From Desulfosudis oleivorans (GTDB lineage Bacteria; Desulfobacterota; Desulfobacteria; Desulfobacterales; SURF-7), in contig DYJD01000028.1 in assembly GCA_020723325.1 (NCBI GenBank), forward strand, positions 32,788 to 96,787: a stretch of DNA of 64,000 nucleotides, given 5' to 3'. Made by a program: the position numbers and the translations under genes. The notes under the pieces are model-generated. The model worked only from the letters and a program-made list of their open reading frames with translations. It did not search any database and was not told the origin of the DNA. Below, in pieces: positions 54,009 through 63,042 of this stretch; position 1 is the first letter of the stretch, and each line of letters opens with the position of its first letter.

Positions 54009-54413
54009 ATGAAACAGAAAAAAATGAAGTTATTTTTATGCCTGGCCCTGATTTTTTCAGTGTTGCCGGCTTCAGGTGCCCTGGCCGAGTATGTCAAAAA
54101 CGCCGACCATTATACGGTGCCGTCCCAGAAAGTACCTGAAAACATATTAATGAAAATCAAAGAAAATGCCGAGAAACGTTATCCGGAAAACGATCAGCTT
54201 GCCAAGAACACCCTGGACACCCAGACCAGGGCCTATTTTCAGGTACTCAAATACAAGCACGACAAAATTCCGGCCCAGGAACTGGTCATGATCAAGCGCA
54301 ATGCCGAGCGGGAATTTCCTTATGATTATGTGCGGCAGTTGGTGGGGATTGATAAGCGTGTGAAAACATATTTAAAGGAAAACAAGGTCGAAGCCGTGGC
54401 CGCGAACCAATAG
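54009..54413 (+). CDS. Small exported hypothetical protein
   Basis: 134 aa from ATG 54009, right after GGAGGAG; a longer frame starting at 53865 lacks support. A signal peptide (FLCLALIFSVLPASGALA) is followed by Lys-rich repeats: two similar segments, VPENILMKIKENAEKRYPEN and IPAQELVMIKRNAEREFPYD, suggest an internal duplication of ~50 residues (IxxxxxMIKxNAExxxP). I do not recognise a family. It is convergent with the LapA-like gene. Likely periplasmic. Confidence 0.7.
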   Translation: MKQKKMKLFLCLALIFSVLPASGALAEYVKNADHYTVPSQKVPENILMKIKENAEKRYPENDQLAKNTLDTQTRAYFQVLKYKHDKIPAQELVMIKRNAEREFPYDYVRQLVGIDKRVKTYLKENKVEAVAANQ

Positions 54414-54466
54414 TCCCGTCTTATTCGGCTCTGATTTGTTTTCCATTTTCTTGTCCATGGAACAGG

Positions 54467-54826
54467 TTATTTTAATTCGGTGGTTTTGGTTCCGGATGGG
54501 GGCAAAGGTGCGGACTGCCGGCCGGGGAGGCCGGCTTCCAGTTCGGCGATTTTTTTGGCTTGCTCATTTTTAACCTGATTCAGGAATTTAATTGTGCGGC
54601 CGGCTTTGTATCTTGACAGCAGACTGAAAAAAAAAGCCAGGAGCATGCCGGAAAAAAAACAGACCGAAAACATCAGGCCGATGTGCAATTTAGGGGTTTC
54701 CTTATGAAAACCCATCACATGGAAGGAGAGACTCTCGGTTTCAAGCAGAAAATCGCGGTTTTGATAGGCGCCGATACCTGCAAAAATTACTAGAATCAGG
54801 ATCACAATCACTTTGATGATTCCCAT
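54467..54826 (-). CDS. LapA/DUF1049-type small membrane protein
   Basis: 119 aa with two membrane helices (~3-19 and ~46-70) and a cytoplasmic coiled-coil tail (RTIKFLNQVKNEQAKKIAELEA). The layout matches LapA, the lipopolysaccharide assembly protein A domain, which in enterobacteria acts with LapB in LPS regulation; no LapB gene is adjacent here. The ribosome site AAAGGAG lies ~8 bases upstream. It may head or share the operon that also carries UPF0280 and the dGTPase-like gene. Confidence 0.75.
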   Translation of the reverse strand: MGIIKVIVILILVIFAGIGAYQNRDFLLETESLSFHVMGFHKETPKLHIGLMFSVCFFSGMLLAFFFSLLSRYKAGRTIKFLNQVKNEQAKKIAELEAGLPGRQSAPLPPSGTKTTELK

Positions 54827-54860
54827 GAACAGTCTCCTTTGAAATGTAATTCAAACCCCT

Positions 54861-55601
54861 TCAACCGCTTCGGCTGGAAAGGGGGGCCACTTCCAGGTCG
54901 CCCCAGGCGCCGATCTTGTCGTCTTTAACAATCAAAATACCTTCAACCCCCGCGATCTTGCAACCCCAATCAATGGCAGGCCCGATATCAAGGACGCTGT
55001 TTACCTGGTTGCCGATGGCTGTTGCCGCCGCATCTGCCAGGGAGCAGGAGGAGGATATCACACAAACTGCATCCGCGGAACCAAAACTGATGGAATGCCC
55101 CACGGTCCCGGAGGAAGTACAAACTCCGAAGGACGTCCCGCGGGCCGGCAGGCGCAGGCCGATTTTCATGCTCAAAGGTGACCTGCCTGCATATACGCCC
55201 ACCAGGGCGGGCCTGTTGACCTTCATAAAGATATCCCCGCCGTTTTCAATAATCACTTCCGAGGAATGGGCCAGCAAGGCCGTACCCACGCTTTCCGCCA
55301 CAGCCCCGGCCACTGCCGCCATGGGACCCACATGGGCGGACAAGGCTGCGCTGATCATGGCCTGGACGATATTGGGGGCCGGCTGGTTATAAAGCCAGGG
55401 GATCATGGCTGTGGCAAAATCCGGATGCTGCCGGATGAAAGCCTCCAGGTAGCCGCGGTACTCCAAAACAAGCTCCAAGGTGAGCTCGTAAAGGTTTTTT
55501 TCTGCCTGAACATGCAGATCGGTTTCCTTGACAATCACCTGAAAACCCACCAGGCGATCTTGCTTGAAAGCCCGGCGGTAGGTTCGCTGTTCAAATTTCA
55601 T
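54861..55601 (-). CDS. UPF0280 family protein
   Basis: 246 aa from the ATG at 55601, where the family usually starts (MKFEQRTYRRAF); longer alternatives at 55643 or 55697 overlap the upstream gene. Signature: SAHVGPMAAVAGAVAESVG, EVIIENGGDIFMK, LGVCTSSGTVGHSISFGSAD-type segment and SLADAAATAIGN, which resemble the ApbE-like fold. Found mainly in methanogens and sulfate reducers; it may act in cofactor handling. It follows the dGTPase-like gene closely and probably shares its transcript. Confidence 0.85.
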   Translation of the reverse strand: MKFEQRTYRRAFKQDRLVGFQVIVKETDLHVQAEKNLYELTLELVLEYRGYLEAFIRQHPDFATAMIPWLYNQPAPNIVQAMISAALSAHVGPMAAVAGAVAESVGTALLAHSSEVIIENGGDIFMKVNRPALVGVYAGRSPLSMKIGLRLPARGTSFGVCTSSGTVGHSISFGSADAVCVISSSCSLADAAATAIGNQVNSVLDIGPAIDWGCKIAGVEGILIVKDDKIGAWGDLEVAPLSSRSG

Positions 55602-55651
55602 GCCGGTTTTTTTTTCCTTGAGCACCCATCCCGCATCCCGCATCAAAAAGT

Positions 55652-56833
55652 TTAATACGCATTCTCCATCATCACCGGCCGCATGGATTCCGGGCATTGG
55701 GATAGAAAATAGCGGTCGGTCATGCCGGCAATGAAATCCCGCACAATCTCAGCCGGGCCATGGTGATCCAGATAGGCCGGGGCCATTTTATCAAGAAAAT
55801 GGGTATAAATGACCGAAGTAAGATTTTTCTTTTGGATGTCCGCAAGATAGGAATCAAACAGGAATTCATAAAGGCGCCCGATGGTCTTTGATTCTTTCTT
55901 GATTTTGGGATTGAGGTAAATCCGTTCGTAATTGAATTTTTTCAAGCTTTTCAAGGCCTGGGAGATCTCGGGGCTGAAGGCCAGATAGGCTTGTCCATGA
56001 CTGTTGGCGATAATGTCCGTCACCAGACGATATACAATGGTGCCGTTGGTATTGCCGAGTCGATCCGTTGCCTCCTTGGGCAAATCCTCACGCTTGATCA
56101 GTCCCAGGCGAATGGCGTCCTCGATGTCGCGGCCGATATAGCTGATGGTATCGGCCATGCGCACCACACAGCCTTCCAGGGTCATGGGCATGAGGGTGAT
56201 TTCCGAATGGGTGGTTTTATCTAATATCTCCTGATCCAGGGCTGCAAAGGACTTGTCCCATTGTGGCTCCAAACGCCGGTTGTGGGTTTCGCCGTCATGG
56301 CACAGGATTCCATCCAGGGTCTGCAGGCAAAGGTTCCAGCCCAGGCCTTTGCGTTCAACCTGTTCCATGAACCGTACGCTTTGCACATTGTGGTGGAAAT
56401 GCCCGATGTTTTCCCTAAGACATAATTTGGACAAAAAGCTTTCACCCTCATGGCCAAAGGGCGGATGGCCGATATCATGGCCCAGGGCAATGGCCTCGAT
56501 CAGGTCTTCGTTCAGGCCTAAAAACCGTCCGATGGTGCGGGCCGCCTTGGATACCAGTTGGACATGCAGCACCCGATGGGTGATATGGTCGTTTTTCACC
56601 AGGTAGAAAACCTGGGTCTTATCAATATAGCGGGTATAAGCCAGGGAATGCATGATCCGGTCTCCGTCAACGGCAAAATCCTGGCGGTAGCCGGATTCAA
56701 GGCGGTTTTCCGGCTGCCTGCGGCAACCATTGCGGCTGAGGGTCGCCGATTTGCTCAAGACTTGGGTCTCGCGAAGATCGAGATTTGTTTTTAGACTGCT
56801 TGTCAGTTCGTTTATGTTCAGGTAGTGATTCAT
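55652..56833 (-). CDS. dgt: dGTPase-like HD-domain deoxynucleotide triphosphohydrolase
   Basis: 393 aa. The HD metal site is seen in HRVLHVQLVSKAARTIGRFL, AIALGHDIGHPPFGHEGE and VRMADTISYIGRDIEDAI. The N-terminus (DFAVDGDRIMHSLAYTRYID) is that of type-II dGTPase-like proteins. They degrade dNTPs to deoxynucleosides and tripolyphosphate, influencing dNTP pools. The gene lies 12 bases after the DUF4292 lipoprotein gene and heads toward UPF0280. The exact substrate is not certain from sequence. Confidence 0.9.
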   Translation of the reverse strand: MNHYLNINELTSSLKTNLDLRETQVLSKSATLSRNGCRRQPENRLESGYRQDFAVDGDRIMHSLAYTRYIDKTQVFYLVKNDHITHRVLHVQLVSKAARTIGRFLGLNEDLIEAIALGHDIGHPPFGHEGESFLSKLCLRENIGHFHHNVQSVRFMEQVERKGLGWNLCLQTLDGILCHDGETHNRRLEPQWDKSFAALDQEILDKTTHSEITLMPMTLEGCVVRMADTISYIGRDIEDAIRLGLIKREDLPKEATDRLGNTNGTIVYRLVTDIIANSHGQAYLAFSPEISQALKSLKKFNYERIYLNPKIKKESKTIGRLYEFLFDSYLADIQKKNLTSVIYTHFLDKMAPAYLDHHGPAEIVRDFIAGMTDRYFLSQCPESMRPVMMENAY

Positions 56834-56845
56834 CGGTTTACGATA

Positions 56846-57685
56846 TTACGGTTTCGGCGGCGCCATGGTAAAGAGATCCGAAGACACGGGGGCATTGGCC
56901 CAATAGCGCTCCACCTTTAGTTTGCAAAAAGAACCATTGTCTGCGAAAAGCGCAATCCGGTTTGGAATCAGGAAATCGTCTATGCGGTTATAGCCTTCAA
57001 ATTCAGCCCGGTACAACAAAGCGCCCATGGGTTGAAAGCGTTCAAAGGCCTGGATGGTTGCATCGGCCGGATTCAAATCCACCCGCCGGCGCTCCCCGAT
57101 CCAGCCGGAATGAACCAGCAGACTGAGTTGCGCGCTTGAATGCCTCGCAACCCTGATTTCATCCGGATTCAAGGCAAAGGGCAAGCGACCGGCCAGCAAT
57201 TGAACGATATCCTCGAGGGAAACGGCAATGGAAATAAATTCTTGCAGGTCCATACCAAGGGCCCCGGTTTTTTCAAAACGCTGGTCTGAATGGGAAAAAA
57301 AATACAATTGCTCACCGTCTGTGGATATAGTCAGGGCCGGTCGGCCGGCAATGTCCAAAATTTCCAGGCGAATCTTATTGGGAAGTTCGCCCGCCCAAGC
57401 CAGACGGGCATGTTGAACGGTATTGTCGGCCAGCCATTCCATCCGGCCAAGGCCCTTGAAGGTTTTAAGGGTCGCATTCCGGCCTTGGACTTGATCTGTC
57501 AGATCCTTGACTTCGGCAAGTTCTTCAATTGCAAGCGGCGAGTCCTGGGGAGGAATAAAGTTTGCACAACCCAGGAACCATCCTGCGGCGATGGATACAA
57601 AACAGGTTAACAGTATTACAGAAACTGCTTTATCGGCCGGAAAGTCTGGAAATTTCCTGAATTTTGATTTCAAGTGCGGCAGCAT
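56846..57685 (-). CDS. DUF4292 family outer-membrane-type lipoprotein
   Basis: 279 aa if started at ATG 57685; the frame remains open further upstream, and no clear ribosome site decides it. A hydrophobic segment ends in the lipobox GWFLGC. The body (LKTFKGLGRMEWLADNTVQHARLAWAG, IRLEILDIAGRPALTISTDGEQLYFF, FEGYNRIDDFLIPNRIALF) fits the DUF4292/LolB-like beta-structure that carries lipoproteins. It overlaps the end of the TPR-LysM gene by 56 bases, so the two are translated together. Its role in lipoprotein sorting is inference from the fold type. Confidence 0.75.
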   Translation of the reverse strand: MLPHLKSKFRKFPDFPADKAVSVILLTCFVSIAAGWFLGCANFIPPQDSPLAIEELAEVKDLTDQVQGRNATLKTFKGLGRMEWLADNTVQHARLAWAGELPNKIRLEILDIAGRPALTISTDGEQLYFFSHSDQRFEKTGALGMDLQEFISIAVSLEDIVQLLAGRLPFALNPDEIRVARHSSAQLSLLVHSGWIGERRRVDLNPADATIQAFERFQPMGALLYRAEFEGYNRIDDFLIPNRIALFADNGSFCKLKVERYWANAPVSSDLFTMAPPKP

Positions 57686-59609
57686 CCTTTTTTTTGGTCG
57701 AGGCCAGGGCTCTGCGGTAAAATTCCAGGGCCCGCTGGGGCTTTTCCGTTTTGAGATAAGCATCCCCGAGATGTTCAAGAATGATGGGATCATCAGCAAC
57801 CAGACTTGCAGCCTTCTCTAAAATTTCAACGGCTTTGGCATAGTTTCCCTGTTTGAAATAGAGCCAGCCGAGACTGTCGGTGATATAACCGTCTTCCGGT
57901 AACAATTCAAGAGCTTTGCGGATTAATTGCTCCGCTTCTTCGAGATTTTGATTGAGTTCCAGAAATGTATAGCCAAGGTAATTCAAGGCATGGGCATCGT
58001 CCGGGTCCAATTGGATTACCTTTTGCATCTGTTGGACGGAAGCCTCTTTTTTATTCCATTTGTCATAAACAACCCCCAGGCGGAAAAGAAGCCGCGTATT
58101 GTTTGGATTGACTTCCAGGCCGGCTTTCAAGATCGATTCGGCCTGAGTGTAATTATCCGCTTCCTCGTAAAAGGCGCCAAGATAGAGATAGAACTCGGTT
58201 ATGGTCGGCTTTTGCTTTACAGCTTGTTCCAAATACTGGATGGCTCTTTGAATTTCTTTTTGATTCTGATAAATATAGGCCACGTTGATCACGGCATTTT
58301 CATAGAAATTCGATTCCGGGCCCACTCGTAAAAAATGCTTGACAGCCTTGTCCGATTGATGGATCTGGACAAAGACTGCACCAGTCAGGTAGTTCAGATC
58401 CGAGCTTTCCGGAACAGCCTTGAGCATTCCGTTCAGAACGATGGCAGCATCCTCGTATTTTTTTTGATCAAAAAACAAAAATCCAATGTTGTCGGCAATG
58501 CTTTGATCTGTGCGGCTTTTTTCAGCCACCTGCTTGAAAAATTCAGCAGCTTCATCCATGAGGCCGATTTTCGCATAGAACAGACCGAACTCGATGGCGG
58601 CCCGATCATTCTCCGGGGTGAATTCCAGCACGTTTTTATACATTTGGGTGAGCTTACTGATGGCCGCCAAAGCCTTTTCGTGTTGTTTGACAAGTTCGGG
58701 TTTGGGAACGCGCAAGCGGAAACCGTCCGGCAGCTTATCCAATGAAACCAGCGCCGGATTCACAGCCAGCACCGCCTTCTCAATCACGGATGAAAACCGG
58801 TTGTAGCGCTGCTCAGCAATTCGTTGAATGCTATCGCTCTTTTTAACCACCAATGTTTCAAAATCATCGGCCTTCACAACCGGATATATTTCTTTTTCAT
58901 ATAATTCGATAAGCTCAAATCTGATTTCGATCAGTTTGGGCTCCAGATCCAGGGTTTTGAGAAAATGCTTTTCCGCGGAAGTATAATCCCCTTTTTGTTT
59001 GTATATCTTGCCGAGAAAATAATAGCCGAAATAGGCATCCGGGAATTTTTTTACCAGTTTTTGATAAACCTGGGCGGCCTCGCTATATTTCTCTTCTTCC
59101 ATGTACATGGAACCCAGGAGTAGATAGATGCTTTTTTGGCTTGGATCATTGGCAAGGACCCGTTCATAAGCTTCTTGGGCCGCTTTATTATTGCGTTTAT
59201 TTTGCTCAAGGCTGCCCTGCATGATCAGGGCTTCCACATGATCGGGATTTTTTTTCAGAATCTGCTGGATGATTGTGCCGGCTTTTTCCGGGTCCCCTTT
59301 CTGGAGATAGAGCAGGGCCATTTCTTTTTTGAGGAACAATGCTTCAGGATCAAGTCGGATGGCGGTCTGCAGAGATTGCAAGGCTTGATCCAAGTTCCCC
59401 TGTTTTTTTTGCAGTTGGGAAATGGAATAAAAATAGTAGCTATTGCCGGAGCCGCCGTTTACGCCGTTGGCAGTAACTATGGGTGTGGAAACGGCGGCAT
59501 CCGGCTCCTGGGGCTGAACCCAATGGCTGCATCCGAAAAAGGACCAGAGGCCGCATGCAAGTCCGGCAACAATAAAATAATTGGTAATTTTCGTTATGAA
59601 AAAACGCAT
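57630..59609 (-). CDS. TPR lipoprotein with an inserted LysM-like domain
   Basis: 659 aa. The signal peptide ends in the lipobox FFGC (C27). TPR repeats occupy ~58-240 and ~330-650, at least ten units (NSYYFYSISQLQKKQGNLDQ; YFLGKIYKQKGDYTSAEKHF; HALNYLGYTFLELNQNLEEA; SLGWLYFKQGNYAKAVEILE). Between them, residues ~253-303 read like a LysM module (TLVVKKSDSIQRIAEQRYN, then AVNPAL and LPDGFRLRVPKP), which would bind peptidoglycan. A cell-envelope scaffold role is likely. It follows the sigma-32 gene by 25 bases. Confidence 0.82.
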   Translation of the reverse strand: MRFFITKITNYFIVAGLACGLWSFFGCSHWVQPQEPDAAVSTPIVTANGVNGGSGNSYYFYSISQLQKKQGNLDQALQSLQTAIRLDPEALFLKKEMALLYLQKGDPEKAGTIIQQILKKNPDHVEALIMQGSLEQNKRNNKAAQEAYERVLANDPSQKSIYLLLGSMYMEEEKYSEAAQVYQKLVKKFPDAYFGYYFLGKIYKQKGDYTSAEKHFLKTLDLEPKLIEIRFELIELYEKEIYPVVKADDFETLVVKKSDSIQRIAEQRYNRFSSVIEKAVLAVNPALVSLDKLPDGFRLRVPKPELVKQHEKALAAISKLTQMYKNVLEFTPENDRAAIEFGLFYAKIGLMDEAAEFFKQVAEKSRTDQSIADNIGFLFFDQKKYEDAAIVLNGMLKAVPESSDLNYLTGAVFVQIHQSDKAVKHFLRVGPESNFYENAVINVAYIYQNQKEIQRAIQYLEQAVKQKPTITEFYLYLGAFYEEADNYTQAESILKAGLEVNPNNTRLLFRLGVVYDKWNKKEASVQQMQKVIQLDPDDAHALNYLGYTFLELNQNLEEAEQLIRKALELLPEDGYITDSLGWLYFKQGNYAKAVEILEKAASLVADDPIILEHLGDAYLKTEKPQRALEFYRRALASTKKKDAAALEIKIQEISRLSGR

Positions 59610-59634
59610 TTAGGAATTCCAAATAAAGTGATTA

Positions 59635-60603
59635 TTAATCGGTGCCGATGGTGTAGGCTTCAAAGTCGGGAATTTCCCGTTTAAAAAAATCCTTCATTTT
59701 TTTCATGATGTTTTTTTCAACCTGGCGAACCCGCTCACGGGAGATTCCGTATTGATCGCCGATTTCCTGCAGGGTTACCGGACTGTCGGAAAAGATGCGG
59801 ATGTCGAAGATCTCAAGCTCTCTCTTGGTTAAGGTTTTTTTAAAATCTTCGACTTTATTGTGCAGCAGGGTCTCGATTTCTTTCTTGGCCATTTTATCCT
59901 CGGCCGAATCAGAAGCCGTGCTCAGGAATTCGATACGTTCCGTATCCGAGTCCTCCTTGAGAGGGGCGTCCAGGGAAACGTCCCAACCGTCCAGGCGTTG
60001 ATCCATATCGACGATCTCCCTTTCCGTCACGCCTAAACGCTGGGAAAGGAGTTTGGGCTTTGGATCAAAACCCTGGTCGATAAGTTTCTGTTTTTCTTTT
60101 TTCAGTTTGAAAAAAAGCTTGCGCTGCCCTTGGGTGGTGCCGATTTTCACCAGGCGCCAGTTGTCCATGATGAATTTGAGAATATAGGCCTTGATCCAGA
60201 AGGAAGCATAGTAAGAGAATTTTACATTCTTATATGGGTCGAATTTTTTAACCGCCTGCATCAGTCCAATATTGCCCTCCTGGATGAGATCCAAGAGATT
60301 CTGCATCCAGACGCGTTGAAATTCAAGGGCGATTTTCACCACCAGTCTTAAATTGGCGGTAACCAGCGTATAGGCGGCGTCCATATCGCCGTCTTCCTGA
60401 ACTTTGCGGCCAAGGGCCTGCTCTTCATCCCGTGAAAGCAGTCGATACCGGCTGATTTCCGACAGATAGCGCTGGAGCGGGTCGAATTTTACCAGGCTGC
60501 TGTCGTAAGGCACCCCGTTTTTTTTCTTGTTTTGTTCCGCTGTTCGGTGGTTGCGATTTTCCTGCTTATTTTCGTCTTTTTCCATATCCCTTGATTTATC
60601 CAT
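59635..60603 (-). CDS. rpoH: RNA polymerase sigma factor, RpoH (sigma-32) type
   Basis: 322 aa. Region 1.2/2 is intact (PLQRYLSEISRYRLLSRDEE, LLDLIQEGNIGLMQAVKKFD, VKFSYYASFWIKAYILKFIM), followed by the RpoH-box-like QRKLFFKLKKEKQKLI, and region 4 (TLQEIGDQYGISRERVRQVEKNIMKK). The charged N-terminal extension of ~35 residues is extra. It directs heat-shock or envelope-stress genes. It precedes the envelope TPR-LysM lipoprotein gene in the same direction. Confidence 0.9.
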   Translation of the reverse strand: MDKSRDMEKDENKQENRNHRTAEQNKKKNGVPYDSSLVKFDPLQRYLSEISRYRLLSRDEEQALGRKVQEDGDMDAAYTLVTANLRLVVKIALEFQRVWMQNLLDLIQEGNIGLMQAVKKFDPYKNVKFSYYASFWIKAYILKFIMDNWRLVKIGTTQGQRKLFFKLKKEKQKLIDQGFDPKPKLLSQRLGVTEREIVDMDQRLDGWDVSLDAPLKEDSDTERIEFLSTASDSAEDKMAKKEIETLLHNKVEDFKKTLTKRELEIFDIRIFSDSPVTLQEIGDQYGISRERVRQVEKNIMKKMKDFFKREIPDFEAYTIGTD

Positions 60604-60695
60604 GATAATATTTTACATTTTTTTGCAACGACCGGTGATTATTTTTTATGGACAAGCCCGCATTTCATATGATACGAAATAGCACTTTCATTCCA

Positions 60696-60772
<77 letters not shown>

Positions 60773-60776
60773 ATGA

Positions 60777-62018
60777 TTACAATGGGTTGGCTATTTTAGC
60801 CAGCCTATTTTTTTGTCCAAAATCAGCAATTGTGCCCAAAATTGTGCCCATCTGTGTTTTTAAGTAGGCTGCCTGCTTTTGGGCAGCAAGCCTCAAATCC
60901 GCATCGCTGACAATATTGTAACGGTCAAATACCGATCTGGTTTTGTGACCAGAAATCAACATCGCCACTCTTTCCGGAATACCGGATCGAACCATGTTCC
61001 TTACAGCGGTACGGCGAAAGTCATGAAATATGGGACCGGCCGGCAGTTTTTCTTGCCATTCTTGAACATATTTCACACTCAATTTATATCCGTATCCAAG
61101 CCCTGTCATCCTACAGGCGATATTCCAGGCTCTTCGAAAATTAACGATCGGACCAGTGCCTTTTTGATTTGGGAATACATAAGGTATGAGTCGGTTTGAA
61201 TGCTTTCGCGACTCCCATTGTCTTTGAAGCACAGATCGAAGATCATCATCAATGTATACAGTCCGAGCCTCATTATTTTTTGTTTCCCCGACTTTCAGGG
61301 ATACAATACCATTCTTGAGGTCAACGCTGCTCCAGGTTAGAGCCGCAATTTCCTGGTCCCGCCAACCGGTCTTATAACCAAAACAAACAAATGGTTTCAG
61401 ATAGTCGGGTAGAGCCTCGTGTAATGATAGGTATTCACCGTGTTCAAAAAATCCTTTGCGGATGTTATTCTCTTTGAGCATCGGTATATACGGGACTCGG
61501 CCTACTTTCGGCGGTGTTTGCTTTGCTCCAAGGTTGAGAATTCTCCTTAGCGCTGCCAGTTCGCGATTAATCGTTGCGTTGGAAGCTCCCTTCTCAAGAT
61601 TGCTGCTTCCACACATTGTACATTTTAATTCTCCACCGATGTGAAATTCATTTTTACATTCTCTACATTTCCAACGCATCCGATTCGATATATAGCTCTG
61701 AATTCGAGGTGTCGTAATGTTCGGTATTTGAATCCCTTGAAATTCAGTGCTAAGATGTTTGACGCTTTGTTCGGCTCTTACGAGGGTCTTCTTTCTATTG
61801 ATTCGATAATCGATCAAAAATTCCTCTGCCAATTCATCGAATTTGATTTTTTCAAACTGAATGCCTGGGGTCTTGCCTTGGGCAATTTCACCCTCCCTTC
61901 TTTCCAGAAGCTTTTTTGCCACCATTTTTTTGGTGCTGTTGGAACTTTCACGGTAGGCCTTGCCATTGCGGTAATACTTAATCCACCAAACCTCTCCTCG
62001 TTGATACAAACTTCCCAT
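60777..62018 (-). CDS. int: Tyrosine recombinase (integrase) with an internal zinc-ribbon insert
   Basis: 413 aa. The catalytic domain has R220 (KTGWRDQE), H332 and R335 (FHDFRRTA), H358 (ISGHKT) and Y367 (FDRYNIV). The N-terminal arm-binding domain is RGEVWWIKYYRNGKAYRESS. Between the core-binding helices sits a Cys4 insert, C118/C121 and C133/C136 (WKCRECKNEF, LKCTMCGSSN), which is unusual for phage integrases and may bind zinc to help DNA recognition. GGAGGTGA precedes the ATG. It abuts tRNA-Arg, marking the left end of an integrated element. Confidence 0.93.
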   Translation of the reverse strand: MGSLYQRGEVWWIKYYRNGKAYRESSNSTKKMVAKKLLERREGEIAQGKTPGIQFEKIKFDELAEEFLIDYRINRKKTLVRAEQSVKHLSTEFQGIQIPNITTPRIQSYISNRMRWKCRECKNEFHIGGELKCTMCGSSNLEKGASNATINRELAALRRILNLGAKQTPPKVGRVPYIPMLKENNIRKGFFEHGEYLSLHEALPDYLKPFVCFGYKTGWRDQEIAALTWSSVDLKNGIVSLKVGETKNNEARTVYIDDDLRSVLQRQWESRKHSNRLIPYVFPNQKGTGPIVNFRRAWNIACRMTGLGYGYKLSVKYVQEWQEKLPAGPIFHDFRRTAVRNMVRSGIPERVAMLISGHKTRSVFDRYNIVSDADLRLAAQKQAAYLKTQMGTILGTIADFGQKNRLAKIANPL

Positions 62019-62165
62019 AATTCACCTCCATCTCGCCTTGACGGGCACAAGATGGCGTTGAAAAAGCCTGTGGCTTTTCTAACGCCTGTATATCCCATGA
62101 TTGTTAATTGGATTCAAGGTTTATTTTCTTTTCTAATCGGCATGGAGACGGTCTTGTGCTTTGTA

Positions 62166-62378
62166 TTAAAACCCATTGGTTAATTTATATTTTTGAATAA
62201 ACACCTCGATATCCTGCCGATCAATGAACATCTTTCTCCCCACTTGAACAAACGGCAGATGACCTTCCCAGATCTGGCTCCGCCAGAACCATTCCGTAGC
62301 CCCTATCTCCTTAACCAGTTCCTTGATGGAGTAAAGCCGCTTGATGGGCACATTTTGGGCACAGTTTTTCTTTGCCAT
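62166..62378 (-). CDS. Excisionase-like MerR-type HTH protein
   Basis: 70 aa. YSIKELVKEIGATEWFWRSQ, then GHLPFVQVGRKMFIDRQDIE, is the helix-turn-helix/wing arrangement of phage excisionases and the helix_turn_helix_17 family. It lies between the integrase and sigma-like genes in the same direction, as expected for Xis. It would bind near the att site and control excision. The site AGAGGA is ~8 bases upstream. Confidence 0.82.
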   Translation of the reverse strand: MAKKNCAQNVPIKRLYSIKELVKEIGATEWFWRSQIWEGHLPFVQVGRKMFIDRQDIEVFIQKYKLTNGF

Positions 62379-62436
62379 TTGGCGTCCTCTGTTGTCATAT
62401 ATCGTTGAAATTGATAAATTTTAAAGTGCCAAAGCC

Positions 62437-63042
62437 TCAACAATCAGAATCTCGAAAATCCGTAAATACTTTGCGGATCTCGTTTTGCAACTGGTTTATC
62501 CGTTGCCTGGAGAGCCCAAGATTCCTGGCTGCTGCAGCATTGATCAGGCTTTCCTCCAGCACGGCCTCAAGGTAGTTTCTGTATTTCGGCAGGGAACGAA
62601 ACAGCATTGCGATGATTTCTTCACGGTCTTCCTCGGCGGATCGCTCCGCGGCAAGCTGATCCTGTTCGTATTCCTCCGGGCCGATCTCCATGTCGAGATC
62701 CTCGAAAAAGACCTCATGGCGTGGGGTCTTTTGGGATAATCTGTTGAAGTTATATTTGATCATGAGCCATACCCAGGGCTTGATACCGGCCTTGCCGGGC
62801 TCGGGTTTCCAGACTTTGGCCGCCACCAGGGCCGCGGCATAGCCTTCCTGCATCAAATCCTCAAATTCGTACCCCCGGATATGGGGCTGATAGCGCCGAA
62901 TGATGGCTTTGATGACAGGTTCCAAGTCTTTCACAAAGTTTTCCATTACATGCTGACGGTTTTTCGGTGCCGGGCTGCGGGTTTCCGCATCCCTCTCCAT
63001 GATTGAAAAATTGTTCTCACAGCCGTTGGATGATCGGGTCAT
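62437..63042 (-). CDS. Sigma-70-like RNA polymerase factor of the integrated element
   Basis: 201 aa from ATG 63042, with GGAGG 6 bases upstream and ATGA overlap with the preceding gene; an ATG four codons earlier is less likely. Region 2-like helices (GYEFEDLMQEGYAAALVAAK, GIKPWVWLMIKYNFNRLS) and a region-4 HTH (INAAAARNLGLSRQRINQLQNEIRK) are present with an acidic linker. It likely drives late genes of the element. It overlaps the upstream HTH gene by 4 bases. Confidence 0.8.
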   Translation of the reverse strand: MTRSSNGCENNFSIMERDAETRSPAPKNRQHVMENFVKDLEPVIKAIIRRYQPHIRGYEFEDLMQEGYAAALVAAKVWKPEPGKAGIKPWVWLMIKYNFNRLSQKTPRHEVFFEDLDMEIGPEEYEQDQLAAERSAEEDREEIIAMLFRSLPKYRNYLEAVLEESLINAAAARNLGLSRQRINQLQNEIRKVFTDFRDSDC

